A stretch of 40,255 nucleotides of DNA from an uncultured Mycoplasmatota bacterium (GCA_946486465.1 CAMLTY010000006.1:1-40255); one strand, 5' to 3'. Numbered from the stretch's first letter, positions 23,588 through 32,579 are shown. The notes: generated by a model not told the origin, from the sequence alone. Numbers and translations: made by a program.

Positions 23588-23602
23588 GAAAAAATGTAAT
23601 AA

Positions 23603-23628
23603 AAAAGTTACGAGTTTTCGTAACTTTT
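23603..23628. terminator. Terminator of dnaJ (bidirectional)
   Basis: AAAAGTTACGA (23603-23613) pairs perfectly with TCGTAACTTTT (23618-23628) across a 4-nt loop, with T-rich tails in both directions. Confidence 0.85.
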
Positions 23629-23645
23629 CTTTATACCTAAAATAA

Positions 23646-24785
23646 TTAATCATTGTTCTTAGTAAATTTATTAAATCTATCTATTTCACTATCATCTAAA
23701 GGAGTTTTAGCAAGGGATTCAAATAATTTTTTCTGGTCTCGTGCTAGTTTCTTAGGAGTAACTACTTTAAAGATAACATACATATCTCCTACTCTTCTAC
23801 TAGTAGAATCTTTTATTCCTTTACCTTTAAGTCTTTGTTTATCTCCACTATCAGTACCTCCTGGTATAGTTAATTTAACATTACCATAGATTGTAGGTAT
23901 TTCTTTTTTACAACCAAGTACTGCTTCAGCCATATTAATAGGTACTTCTAGATAAATATCAAGAGCATCTCGTTCATAGTATTTATGTTCTTTAATATGA
24001 AATTCTAGATATAAATCACCTGAGGCTCCACCATTTTCTCCAGCATGGCCTCTACCTGGTACTCTTAGTCTTTCACCATTATCTATTCCACTAGGAACAT
24101 TTACAGTGATAGTCTTATGAGATTTAACTTGTCCTTTACCACGACATTTACTACATGTCTCTTTATATGTTTTACCTTTACCATTACACTCAGGACAGGT
24201 TGTTTTAGTCATGAATGAGCCAAGTATTGTTCTTTGTTCACTAGTAATAGTACCACTACCATGACATCTAGAACAAGTCTCTTCTCCAAAACCACCTTTA
24301 CCGTCACATTTATCACATTCTGTTACAACATCTAAGTCAAAATCTTTCTCACAACCATAGATAGCTTCTTCAAAGGTAAGTTCTACATGCATTAAGATAT
24401 CACTACCACGTCTTGCTCTACTACTACCACGACTTCTACTAGAACCACCAAAACCAAAGCCACCACCGAACAAGTCATCAAAGATATCGCCTAAGTCACT
24501 TGCATCAAAACCAAAGCCTGCACCATTAAATCCGCCAAAGCCAGAACCGGCTCCTGCTCCTCCTACACCAGCATGACCAAATTGATCATATTGACGACGT
24601 TTATTATCATCAGAAAGAACTGAATATGCTTCTTGAACTTCTTTAAACTTCTCTTCAGCATTTTCTTCTTTACTTATATCAGGGTGATATTTTTTAGCAA
24701 GCTTTCTAAAAGCACTTTTTATCTCGTCTTTAGTAGCACTTTTAGATACACCTAACACTTCATAATAGTCTCTTTTAGTTGCCAT
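23646..24785 (-). CDS. dnaJ: Chaperone DnaJ (Hsp40)
   Basis: Co-chaperone that delivers unfolded proteins to DnaK and stimulates its ATPase. Residues 1-70 are the J domain with [10 protein letters not shown] (HPD motif). A long Gly/Phe region follows (about 75-125, including [18 protein letters not shown]). The zinc-binding region has four C-x-x-C-x-G-x-G type repeats ([32 protein letters not shown]-like, about 150-215), and the C-terminal substrate-binding domains complete the protein. Length, 379, is standard. It is separated from dnaK by pepF. Confidence 0.97.
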   Translation of the reverse strand: MATKRDYYEVLGVSKSATKDEIKSAFRKLAKKYHPDISKEENAEEKFKEVQEAYSVLSDDNKRRQYDQFGHAGVGGAGAGSGFGGFNGAGFGFDASDLGDIFDDLFGGGFGFGGSSRSRGSSRARRGSDILMHVELTFEEAIYGCEKDFDLDVVTECDKCDGKGGFGEETCSRCHGSGTITSEQRTILGSFMTKTTCPECNGKGKTYKETCSKCRGKGQVKSHKTITVNVPSGIDNGERLRVPGRGHAGENGGASGDLYLEFHIKEHKYYERDALDIYLEVPINMAEAVLGCKKEIPTIYGNVKLTIPGGTDSGDKQRLKGKGIKDSTSRRVGDMYVIFKVVTPKKLARDQKKLFESLAKTPLDDSEIDRFNKFTKNND

Positions 24786-24801
24786 ATACTACACCTTCCT
24801 T

Positions 24802-26589
24802 CTAATATAGACTTTCTAACATAGAAATTAATTTATCAAAATAGAAAATAGCATTTTTATAAATATTTTCATTCTCTAAAGATATCCCTAACTTTTTAAA
24901 AGCATCAAGAGGATAAATATCAGAGCCAATACATAAGAATTTTAAGTATTTGTCTAAAGTTTCTTTATCACCATCTGTAATTTTAGAAGCAAAGTATGAA
25001 GCCACACTTACACAAATGGCATAATTATAAAGGTAAAAATTACTATAATAATGACTTCTAAATATCCAACTTCCTTTAGCATAAGGACTTAATTTAACAG
25101 TATCACCATAATAATATTTTAAAGACTCTTCTGATATTTCATTCATAAACTTTTTTGTTAAGGCTCCACCATCATGAACTTTATCATGCATTAATCTTTC
25201 CATATCTCCTTCTCTAACTGCACCAAATAAATTACTAGCGATTACATTTAGAGAGTTTTCAAGGGCAAGAACTTTTTCTTCCTTATCTTTAGCATTATTA
25301 AAGATATAATTTGATAGTAAGAATTCATTAGTTAAAGATGCAACTTCTCCCATTATTATTGCATTATGACAATATTGTAGGGGGTTATTCTCTCTAATGA
25401 ACTGATAATTGATATGATGTCCTACTTCATGAGCGATAGTAGATAAAGACTCTAAATCATAATGATAACTCATAAGAATACGGGAGTCACACGAAGGAAT
25501 ACTTAAGTTATAACCACCACTACATTTACCAGGATAACCACAAAAATCAATATTACGTTTTTTAATAAGCTTATCATATTTATTAAGATATTCTTCTCCT
25601 AATGGTTTTAGCACTGCTCTTACGGTTTTAATACCTTCCTTAATACTATATTCTTTTTTAGAGTGACTTAGTTTAGCACCTAAATCATAATTATATAAAG
25701 TATCAAGATTAAGTATTTTCTTTCTTAATTTAAAGTATCTTTGTAATGTATTTACACTACTTCTTGTTGTTTTAGATAAAACATCAAAGATATTTTTATT
25801 AAGATTATCTTCAAAAAGACGTGCTTCAAAACTATCATTAAAGTGATATATATTTGCAAGAGTATCTTCTAACTTAACATAACTATTTAATAGTTCTGCA
25901 GAAGTACTCCCATACTCTAAACCTTTCTTTAATAGTTTGGTATCTGCTTCTTTTCTAGTTTCTCTATTATCATTTGACTTTAAGAATCTAGAATTAGTTG
26001 TAGATAGAGTTACTTTCTTACCATCTGCAAGAGTTACTTTACCATAATCATGTTCCATATTAAGTAAAGTAGATGACATATCAGAAAAGTTATTAGTAGC
26101 CATTACTAAGGAATTAACTATTTTCTCTTCACTTTCATTTAAAGTATGTTCTTTATTTCTATAGATATCTAATAGAAGTGCTCTATACTCTTCTAACTTA
26201 CTATTTTCCCTAAATAAGTTTTCAAATTCATCTTTAGATAGTTTTAAAAGTTCTGGTTCAAAGAAACTATTGACATTATTAATTTTTGCAACAGCATCTT
26301 TACTTTTAGAAAGCATCTCAAGATTTTCTTTTTTACCTAACTCTTCATCATTCTTTAACCAAGCATAAGCATCCATCTTCTCAATAATGGTTTCAACTTC
26401 TTTTAGCTTAATTAAATATTCATAAAGTTTATTACCATCTTTAGTACAACCTCTATAATCATTAAAGATATCTATTTTACTATCTACTTCTTCACTTGCT
26501 TTAAAAAATGCTTCATTACTTTCAAAAAACTCACTTAAATCCCATTTGTACTCTTCTTCTACTTCATCCCTATTCTTATATTCTTTCAT
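24802..26589 (-). CDS. pepF: Oligoendopeptidase F (M3 family)
   Basis: Zinc metallopeptidase of the M3/PepF family that degrades short peptides in the cytosol. The 595-residue protein shows the N-terminal W-D-L-S-E-F helix, a long helical body, and the zinc site LSTIAHEVGHHINYQF (His-Glu-x-x-His, about 385-400), with the third ligand in IIMGEVASLTNEFLL. The conserved SYHYDLESLSTIAHE and PYAKGSWIFRSHYYSNFYLYNYA stretches support PepF. It lies 16 nt before dnaJ and after a weak terminator that follows dnaK, so it interrupts the usual dnaK-dnaJ pairing and probably shares the dnaJ transcript. Confidence 0.93.
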   Translation of the reverse strand: MKEYKNRDEVEEEYKWDLSEFFESNEAFFKASEEVDSKIDIFNDYRGCTKDGNKLYEYLIKLKEVETIIEKMDAYAWLKNDEELGKKENLEMLSKSKDAVAKINNVNSFFEPELLKLSKDEFENLFRENSKLEEYRALLLDIYRNKEHTLNESEEKIVNSLVMATNNFSDMSSTLLNMEHDYGKVTLADGKKVTLSTTNSRFLKSNDNRETRKEADTKLLKKGLEYGSTSAELLNSYVKLEDTLANIYHFNDSFEARLFEDNLNKNIFDVLSKTTRSSVNTLQRYFKLRKKILNLDTLYNYDLGAKLSHSKKEYSIKEGIKTVRAVLKPLGEEYLNKYDKLIKKRNIDFCGYPGKCSGGYNLSIPSCDSRILMSYHYDLESLSTIAHEVGHHINYQFIRENNPLQYCHNAIIMGEVASLTNEFLLSNYIFNNAKDKEEKVLALENSLNVIASNLFGAVREGDMERLMHDKVHDGGALTKKFMNEISEESLKYYYGDTVKLSPYAKGSWIFRSHYYSNFYLYNYAICVSVASYFASKITDGDKETLDKYLKFLCIGSDIYPLDAFKKLGISLENENIYKNAIFYFDKLISMLESLY

Positions 26590-26619
26590 ATTTAGCCCTT
26601 TCTATTATCTTTATCAGAT

Positions 26620-26645
26620 AAAAGTTCTAGTTACCTAGAACTTTT
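26620..26645 (-). terminator. Weak or partial terminator after dnaK
   Basis: AAAAGTTCTAG (26620-26630) pairs with CTAGAACTTTT (26635-26645). The tail on the minus strand is only TTTTATCT, so read-through into pepF-dnaJ is plausible. Confidence 0.6.
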
Positions 26646-26652
26646 AATTTTT

Positions 26653-28470
26653 CTACTTCTCTTCAAAGTCTGCATCTTTTACATCGTCTTTTTTATCTGA
26701 TGTATCTTCACTATTGTTAGCATTTGCTTGACTCTCTTTTTGAATGTTTTCATAAACTTTAGTAGCAAGTGCCATAGCTTTCTCTTGTAGTTTATCTTTC
26801 TTAGCTTTAATATCATCTAAATCATTCTTAGATAAAGCTTCTCTTAAGTCTTTAATTAAATCTTCTGCTTCTTCCTTCTCTTTTTTATCAACTTTATCTC
26901 CTAAATCTTTAAGTGATTTCTCAGTTTGGAATACAAGTTGTTCAGCTTCATTCTTAAGATCTGCTTCTTCTTTACGTTTTTTATCAGCTTCTTTATTTTC
27001 TTCAGCTTCTTTTCTCATCTTTTCAATCTCTTCGTCAGATAGATTTGTAGATGATGTAATTGTAATAGATTGTTCTTTGTTAGTACCAAGATCTTTAGCA
27101 GTTACATTAACAATACCATTAGCATCTATATCAAACTTAACTTCAATTTGTGGAACTCCTCGTGGTGCAGGTGGAATATTTGTAAGTTGGAATCTACCAA
27201 GTGTCTTATTATCAGCAGCCATACTTCTTTCACCTTGTAATACGTGCACGTCAACAGCCGGTTGATTATCTGCAGCAGTTGAGAATACTTCTGATTTACT
27301 TGTTGGAATAGTAGTATTTCTTGGGATTAATACTGTCATAACTCCACCTAATGTTTCAATACCAAGTGATAATGGTGTAACATCAAGTAAAACGATATCA
27401 TTAACATCTCCTGTTAAGACACCACCTTGAATAGCAGCACCCATAGCAACTACTTCATCAGGGTTAACTTCACGAGATGGTTCCATACCAAGTTCTTTCT
27501 TAACTGTTTCATATACAAGTGGAACTCTTGTAGAACCTCCAACGAAGATTACTTTATCTAAGTCTTTAGCTTTCAAATCTGCATCTTTTAAAGCATTTCT
27601 AACTGGCTCTAATGTAGAATCAACTAAATCACTAATTAAGCTTTCAAATTTAGCACGAGTTAATGTCATATCTAAGTGAAGTGGACCATCTGCTCCTTGG
27701 GAGATAAATGGTGCAGAAACTTGGGTACTTGTCATACTTGAAAGATCTTTCTTAGCTTTCTCAGCAATTTCTTTAAGACGTTGCATAGCCATTTTATCTT
27801 TAGTAAGGTCAACACCATTTTCTTTCTTAAATTCACTAACAAGATAGTCAATAACCTTATTATCAAAGTCATCTCCACCTAAGTGGTTATTACCACTAGT
27901 AGATCTAACTTCTACAACACCATCACCTAACTCAAGAATAGATACATCGAATGTACCACCACCAAGGTCATATACAAGAATAGTTTGGTTCTTATCTTGT
28001 TTATCAAGACCATATGCAAGGGCAGCAGCAGTTGGTTCGTTTATAATACGTTCAACATCAAGTCCTGCAATCTTACCAGCATTCTTAGTAGCTTGTCTTT
28101 GAGCATCATTAAAGTATGCTGGAACTGTAATAACTGCTTTAGTAACACTCTCTCCTAAATAAGCCTCAGCAGACTCTTTAAGATTACTTAAAATCATAGC
28201 AGATATCTCTTCAGGAGAATATTTCTTACCTTCAGCTTCAACCTTTTTATCAGTACCCATTAATCTCTTAATAGATGAAATAGTATTTGGATTAGTAATC
28301 GCTTGTCTTTTAGCAGCAGCTCCTACTATTCTTTCACCATTTTTAAATGCAACTACTGATGGAGTTGTTCTTTCTCCTTCTTTATTAGGGATTACTTTAG
28401 GCTCCCCAGCCTCTAATACACAGACACAACTATTAGTTGTACCTAAATCAATACCAATTATTTTACTCAT
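26653..28470 (-). CDS. dnaK: Chaperone DnaK (Hsp70)
   Basis: ATP-dependent foldase. It starts [16 protein letters not shown] (phosphate 1 loop). The nucleotide-binding domain contains [32 protein letters not shown] and [10 protein letters not shown]. The linker [11 protein letters not shown] is followed by the substrate-binding beta domain, and a charged helical lid ends in [10 protein letters not shown]-like [10 protein letters not shown]. Length, 605, is typical for Bacillota. It overlaps the end of grpE by 8 nt. Confidence 0.99.
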   Translation of the reverse strand: MSKIIGIDLGTTNSCVCVLEAGEPKVIPNKEGERTTPSVVAFKNGERIVGAAAKRQAITNPNTISSIKRLMGTDKKVEAEGKKYSPEEISAMILSNLKESAEAYLGESVTKAVITVPAYFNDAQRQATKNAGKIAGLDVERIINEPTAAALAYGLDKQDKNQTILVYDLGGGTFDVSILELGDGVVEVRSTSGNNHLGGDDFDNKVIDYLVSEFKKENGVDLTKDKMAMQRLKEIAEKAKKDLSSMTSTQVSAPFISQGADGPLHLDMTLTRAKFESLISDLVDSTLEPVRNALKDADLKAKDLDKVIFVGGSTRVPLVYETVKKELGMEPSREVNPDEVVAMGAAIQGGVLTGDVNDIVLLDVTPLSLGIETLGGVMTVLIPRNTTIPTSKSEVFSTAADNQPAVDVHVLQGERSMAADNKTLGRFQLTNIPPAPRGVPQIEVKFDIDANGIVNVTAKDLGTNKEQSITITSSTNLSDEEIEKMRKEAEENKEADKKRKEEADLKNEAEQLVFQTEKSLKDLGDKVDKKEKEEAEDLIKDLREALSKNDLDDIKAKKDKLQEKAMALATKVYENIQKESQANANNSEDTSDKKDDVKDADFEEK

Positions 28471-29113
28471 TTATATCCTCTCCTTTATCATCATTATTAT
28501 TTTTATTATCAACTTCGTCATCTAGTTTATTTACTCTAACAGAAGCAGGTCTAATAACTCTATCCTTAAGACGATAACCTTTAAGTAACACTTCAAGGAC
28601 TTCTCCATCTTTGTAATTCTTATCACTATCAGTCATTAAAGCTTCCATAGTATTAGGATCATATTCTTTATGTTCTGCTTCTATTTCTTCTAGACCATAT
28701 TTCTTTAATACATCATCAAAACTTGCATACATCATCTTAAATCCTTTTAAGAATTTAGATAACTCATCAGTAAGATTATTATCATCAAGTCTAATTGCTC
28801 TTTCAAAGTTATCTAATATTAAGATTAACTCACTAATCAAATCCTGATTAGCATATTTTAATCTATTAGTAACTTCTTCTTCTTTTCTTTTACGATAATT
28901 AACAAGTTCGGCTTGATTATATCTAATTTTTTCTTTATATTCTTCAATCTCTTTGTCTTTACTAGCAAGTTCTTCTTTTAATTTCTTTATCTCATCATAA
29001 TGTTTATCATGTTTTTTAGATTTATCATGACATTCGCAAGGTTTTTCTTTATCTTTACAGTTACATTCATGTTTTTTATCTGTAACTTTTACTTCTTCTT
29101 CCTTAGTTTCCAT
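28463..29113 (-). CDS. grpE: Nucleotide exchange factor GrpE with Cys/His-rich N-terminus
   Basis: GrpE releases ADP from DnaK. The core (about 45-195) has the long coiled coil ([20 protein letters not shown]), the family motif [22 protein letters not shown] and the C-terminal beta domain with [19 protein letters not shown]. Unusually, the disordered N-terminus holds a cluster of metal-ligand residues: H15, C17, C19, C26, C28, H29, H35 and H38. This could bind zinc or another metal; no such site is part of standard GrpE. The start codon directly follows the hrcA stop (TAGATG). Confidence 0.95.
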   Translation of the reverse strand: METKEEEVKVTDKKHECNCKDKEKPCECHDKSKKHDKHYDEIKKLKEELASKDKEIEEYKEKIRYNQAELVNYRKRKEEEVTNRLKYANQDLISELILILDNFERAIRLDDNNLTDELSKFLKGFKMMYASFDDVLKKYGLEEIEAEHKEYDPNTMEALMTDSDKNYKDGEVLEVLLKGYRLKDRVIRPASVRVNKLDDEVDNKNNNDDKGEDINE

Positions 29114-30109
29114 CTAGTCACTACCTTTCTCAATATTTTCTTTTAAGTACTCTAGAATACTAACAACTCTATCATATTCCATTCTCTTAGGTCCTATGAT
29201 AGCAAGTGTTCCATCTTCACTATCAGTCTTAAAGTTAGTCTTAATAATAGTAACATCATCATCAAGTTTGTTCTCACTACCGATATATACTTCAATATTA
29301 TTAGAGTCATCTTTCTTAATTTCCTGCAACAAGTCTTTATCATCAAGTTTCTTAAATAAGTCTTTAATCTTATCAACATTATCAAACTCAGGTTGTTCCA
29401 AGAACTTAGTTCTGCCAACTACATTAATATCAGTATTAGTAATATCTGTAAAGACATTATAAATAGCATTATATAGTTGCTGATGCTGATCTACATATTT
29501 AGAGATAATAGGCTTAATCTCAAACTCTAGTTTAGTACTTACTTCATCAATTGGTGTGCCTACTATTAAGTTATTAATTAACTCTACAGTCTTTTTAATA
29601 TCTTCCATACTAACATTATCTAAAGTTATATTTTTATACTCTACTTTACCTTTATCAGTAACAACTATAACTATTAGATGATTAGCATCAAGGGGTACAA
29701 CTCTAATTTCTTTAAGTAAGTTCTCATGACTTGCTTTACCTAAGACTACGGCTGTATAAGAAGTCATATCAGAGACAACTTGTAAGCTTTTATTAATACA
29801 ATCACTTAATTCTAATGATTGATTATGGAAAATAATTTGCAATTTTAACATATCTTCTCCATTCATCTTTCTAGCTTCCATTAAGTTATCTACATAATAA
29901 CGATATCCTTCTTCGCTAGGTACTCTACCACTAGAAGTATGAGTTTTCTCTAAGTAACCCAAGTCTTCAAGGCTAGCCATTTCACTTCTAACCGTAGCAC
30001 TGGAACATTTTAATTTCTTACAGAGTTGATTACTACTAACAGGCTTAGCTTGTCTAATATAAGACTCAACAATTAATTTTAATATTTTCTTTTGTCTATC
30101 ACTAAGCAT
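29114..30109 (-). CDS. hrcA: Heat-inducible transcription repressor HrcA
   Basis: HrcA binds CIRCE operators and represses the groE/dnaK operons; it needs GroEL to be active. The winged-helix domain (1-80) has LSDRQKKILKLIVESYI, KPVSSNQLCKK, CSSATVRSEMASLEDLGYLEKTHTSSGRVPSEEGYRYYVD in pieces. The GAF-like domain follows with ASHENLLKEIRVVPLD, and the C-terminal dimer part ends GPKRMEYDRVVSILEYL. Length, 331, is normal. It heads the heat-shock operon, just after a CIRCE-like operator. Confidence 0.97.
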   Translation of the reverse strand: MLSDRQKKILKLIVESYIRQAKPVSSNQLCKKLKCSSATVRSEMASLEDLGYLEKTHTSSGRVPSEEGYRYYVDNLMEARKMNGEDMLKLQIIFHNQSLELSDCINKSLQVVSDMTSYTAVVLGKASHENLLKEIRVVPLDANHLIVIVVTDKGKVEYKNITLDNVSMEDIKKTVELINNLIVGTPIDEVSTKLEFEIKPIISKYVDQHQQLYNAIYNVFTDITNTDINVVGRTKFLEQPEFDNVDKIKDLFKKLDDKDLLQEIKKDDSNNIEVYIGSENKLDDDVTIIKTNFKTDSEDGTLAIIGPKRMEYDRVVSILEYLKENIEKGSD

Positions 30110-30181
30110 AACTACCTCCTAAGCACTGATTAACTGGATAAATACTAGTTTTAGCATTCCCACTTTTCCATTGCCAATATC

Positions 30182-30223
30182 ATTATATGAAAAAAGTTAG
30201 CACTTGTCAACTCTTTTTGCTAA
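30182..30223 (-). promoter_or_regulatory. Consensus promoter with degenerate CIRCE operator (HrcA site)
   Basis: On the minus strand TTGACA (30205-30210), a 17-nt spacer and TATAAT (30182-30187) form a perfect sigma-A promoter. Overlapping it, TTAGCACTT (30197-30205), 9 nt, TTTTGCTAA (30215-30223) matches the CIRCE layout TTAGCACTC-N9-GAGTGCTAA, with one change in the left half and three in the right. Very likely the HrcA autoregulatory site. Confidence 0.85.
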
Positions 30224-30230
30224 CTTTTTT
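30190..30230 (-). terminator. Terminator of the ricin-lectin gene, overlapping CIRCE and the hrcA promoter
   Basis: AAAAAAGTTAGC (30190-30201) pairs perfectly with GCTAACTTTTTT (30219-30230), loop 17 nt. On the minus strand the stem is followed by the T-run of its own arm. It contains both CIRCE half-sites and the -35 box of hrcA. Confidence 0.6.
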
Positions 30231-30916
30231 TAAACTTTCAATACTTCCCACTTCTGGGCAATAGTTTTATTACAATCATATGAATTAATCGCACTGCCTC
30301 CGGAAGCAAGAGCGCTAAAAAGATCCATACAAGTACCTAATGCAGACCTAATAGTATACACGCCCACTTTATCAGTTTCAACAAATTGCCACTTCTGAGC
30401 TGGAACATCATATGTTGTATATAACTGTATTTTCGTATTAAGTTCTGTAGAACCACCTGCAATATCCATAACAAAACCAGGATTAGAAAAAGTTGCTATA
30501 TAATAATATGTATCAGTAGTTGATGGCCTAATAGTAAAGCTTTGGGAATCACTATTATTGTTTAATAATAAGATCATTGGTGTTGCATGAGTAATATTAT
30601 TATCTTTAATACTTATTAAATAATTTTCATTAATTGGCGTTATTAACTTAATTTTATCTCCAACGGCCACGTTATGATTATTAATATCTTTTAAAACACC
30701 ACTATAAGTTCCGTCTTCCTTTACTGTGATAATATTAGACGTATCATTAATATTGGTAAAACCATTCAATTCATTTTTGATATTTTCAACGAATTCATCT
30801 GTTGTCCTTCTTTCAAAGCTTAAATTTCCTATTAATAAAAACAAAATTAAAGTCGCCATTAATAATAGTCCATATAATATAGTTGTAATTGCAAACCCCT
30901 TATTATTTAAGCACAT
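30230..30916 (-). CDS. Pilin-like signal plus ricin-type beta-trefoil lectin protein
   Basis: The N-terminus NNKGFAITTILYGLLLMATL resembles a type IV pilin-like signal: K-G followed by Phe (residues 6-8) and a 23-residue hydrophobic helix, but with Thr rather than the usual Glu at position +5. After a linker domain, residues about 115-228 form a ricin B-type region with two Q-K-W motifs (174-176 and 221-223) and the FVMDIAGGST and CMDLFSALAS strands typical of carbohydrate-binding beta-trefoil repeats. It is therefore a membrane-anchored or assembled surface protein that may bind glycans. It lies 4 nt after its partner gene; its terminator overlaps the hrcA control region. Confidence 0.75.
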   Translation of the reverse strand: MCLNNKGFAITTILYGLLLMATLILFLLIGNLSFERRTTDEFVENIKNELNGFTNINDTSNIITVKEDGTYSGVLKDINNHNVAVGDKIKLITPINENYLISIKDNNITHATPMILLLNNNSDSQSFTIRPSTTDTYYYIATFSNPGFVMDIAGGSTELNTKIQLYTTYDVPAQKWQFVETDKVGVYTIRSALGTCMDLFSALASGGSAINSYDCNKTIAQKWEVLKV

Positions 30917-30920
30917 TATA

Positions 30921-31478
30921 TTACCCCTCTTCTATTACTTTTATAATAGCATGATAATGACTATCTCTATCTATTACAAAATCACTATTAATAGCCCAAA
31001 GTCTAATAGAATAATCTTCTTCACTATCAGCTTCCAACGTATACTCATATAAAACATTATTTTGATACTCACTAAGTATTTTAGCGACAGGAGCTTGATG
31101 TTCCACTCTTAGGCTAAGTTTTAATAATTCAGATGGAATTGTATTATTAAAACAACCATCACTATTTATTCTATTAGTATTAGGCTCTAATACTATTTTA
31201 TAATTAACACTATTAGCTGTACTATTCTTAACTGTAAAACTATATTCCGTAGAGCTAAGTCCCACAGCATCACTTACTGGCGTAAACTTAGTTAAATTAA
31301 TTTTATTGCCTTCTTTACCATGAAATACTACTTCCATTTCTCCTGTATCTATATCACGTTCCCTTTCATTAGAAAAACTGTTATATATTAAATATGTAGA
31401 GATTATAGCGAAAGCGAATAAAAAGATTATAATTATTGCACTTTTAATCATATGTCTACGATAATATTTTTGATACAT
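30921..31478 (-). CDS. Membrane-anchored extracellular beta-domain protein, partner of the lectin gene
   Basis: After a basic N-terminus (MYQKYYRRHMIKS) there is one hydrophobic helix (about 14-32, AIIIIFLFAFAIISTYLIY) and an outside domain of about 150 residues rich in beta strands (TEYSFTVKNSTANSVNYKIV, YEYTLEADSEEDYSIRLW). This order vaguely resembles TasA/camelysin-type secreted proteins, but there is no clear signal-peptidase site, so the family is uncertain. The ATG at 31476-31478 is chosen because AAAGAGG lies 8 nt before it; the GTG three codons upstream overlaps the site. Probably forms a surface complex with the lectin protein encoded next. Confidence 0.6.
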   Translation of the reverse strand: MYQKYYRRHMIKSAIIIIFLFAFAIISTYLIYNSFSNERERDIDTGEMEVVFHGKEGNKINLTKFTPVSDAVGLSSTEYSFTVKNSTANSVNYKIVLEPNTNRINSDGCFNNTIPSELLKLSLRVEHQAPVAKILSEYQNNVLYEYTLEADSEEDYSIRLWAINSDFVIDRDSHYHAIIKVIEEG

Positions 31479-31499
31479 AGAAAACACCTCTTTTTAATT

Positions 31500-31529
31500 A
31501 TTGTAAAGCTTTTATATAAAATTAGTCAA
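31500..31529 (-). promoter_or_regulatory. Promoter for the surface-protein pair
   Basis: On the minus strand TTGACT (31524-31529), 18-nt spacer, TACAAT (31500-31505). Confidence 0.65.
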
Positions 31530-31577
31530 TGTAAAGTTGATTTTTTACAAAATATAGTGTAAATTTTCAAAAAACTA

Positions 31578-31606
31578 TTGAAAAAGTTAATAGTTTGTTA
31601 TATATT
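31578..31606 (+). promoter_or_regulatory. Promoter for tRNA-Arg
   Basis: TTGAAA (31578-31583), 17-nt spacer, TATATT (31601-31606), about 16 nt before the tRNA. Confidence 0.6.
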
Positions 31607-31621
31607 AATAATGTCTTATTT

Positions 31622-31698
31622 GTCCGCGTAGCTCAGCTGGATAGAGCAATCGCCTTCTAAGCGATCGGTCATGCGTTCGAGTCGCATCGTGGACACCA
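31622..31698 (+). tRNA. tRNA-Arg (anticodon TCT)
   Basis: A full cloverleaf is visible: acceptor GTCCGCG/CGTGGAC, D arm with GCTC...GAGC, anticodon stem ATCGC/GCGAT with loop CTTCTAA, and T arm GCATG?-type stem closing around GTTCGAGTC. The anticodon TCT (31656-31658) reads AGA, the main arginine codon in such AT-rich genomes. The 3' CCA is encoded (31696-31698). Confidence 0.96.
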
Positions 31699-31709
31699 TT
31701 TATAAAATT

Positions 31710-31735
31710 AAACAGTCTTAGGACTGTTTTCTTTA
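31710..31735 (+). terminator. Terminator after tRNA-Arg
   Basis: AAACAGTC (31710-31717) pairs with GACTGTTT (31722-31729) with a 4-nt loop; TTTCTTTATCTTTT follows. The kinase-like gene starts 16 nt later, so it would depend on read-through or an unseen promoter. Confidence 0.75.
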
Positions 31736-31751
31736 TCTTTTAGGGGGAATT

Positions 31752-32579
31752 ATGAAAGCACTAAATATAGATATATGCAATTTAAAAATATTAGAAATAA
31801 CTGATAACAAAGAAATATATGATTTAGAAAATGGTTATATTTTAAAAAGATATATAAATACAAGTGAAAAAATACTAGAAATTTATAGAAAAAAATTAAT
31901 ACTAGCTAAAGATATATGTATTAAGAATTTAATTAGTCCAGAATTTCTATATGAAGAAAATGGTAAAATAAATGGATCTATTGAAAAGAAAATTAATGGT
32001 CTATCAATCGCTAACTATTTAAGAGCAAAAAGAAAAAATGACGGGCAAATATCTCTTCAAGATATTGGAGAATTATACATGAAGAAACATGATATATTAA
32101 TAGAAGCTAATAAAGAAGATATTAACTTTCCAGATGGTTCTTATAATAACTTTTTTATAGATAAAGATAAAAATGTTTATGCAATAGACTATGATGGTAT
32201 GCAAATTAAAGGGATAACTTCAAGAGAATTTAATGACTTCATCTTTAATAGTAATAATCGTTTCCTATTTAGAAATGAAAAGTACATTAATGAAGGATTA
32301 ATAAATTGTAATATGGATATCTATATGATGGGAATAGAGTTTCTATTTCTTACAACTAAATTAGATCCAATTAGTTATAAATTAAAAAATATAGATGAGT
32401 TTAGAAGTTTCTTAGACTATGTAAATTTTCCAGATAGTGATTTAAGAAAAAAATTAGAGTTACTATATAACCCTAACGAAAATAATAGATATTTTAAAGC
32501 TGAATTAGAAGATTTTATCAAAGAATATAGTTTAACAACAGATAGAAAAGGAGTACCAAGAGTGTTTATAAAGAAATAA
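31752..32579 (+). CDS. Protein-kinase-like (APH/HipA-type fold) protein of unknown target
   Basis: The 275-residue protein has kinase-fold marks: YILKRYINT (candidate Lys of the N-lobe, about 32), IEKKINGLSIANYL as hinge-like segment, the catalytic-loop-like FPDGSYNNFFIDKD (Asp128, Asn132/133), and IDYDGMQIKG (146-150), which takes the place of the D-F-G magnesium site. The HRD/HxD residue order is altered, so activity is uncertain. The family may be an aminoglycoside/choline-kinase-like or HipA-like branch. GGGGG precedes the ATG. It lies just after tRNA-Arg and meets nnrD head-on with no spacer. Confidence 0.6.
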   Translation: MKALNIDICNLKILEITDNKEIYDLENGYILKRYINTSEKILEIYRKKLILAKDICIKNLISPEFLYEENGKINGSIEKKINGLSIANYLRAKRKNDGQISLQDIGELYMKKHDILIEANKEDINFPDGSYNNFFIDKDKNVYAIDYDGMQIKGITSREFNDFIFNSNNRFLFRNEKYINEGLINCNMDIYMMGIEFLFLTTKLDPISYKLKNIDEFRSFLDYVNFPDSDLRKKLELLYNPNENNRYFKAELEDFIKEYSLTTDRKGVPRVFIKK

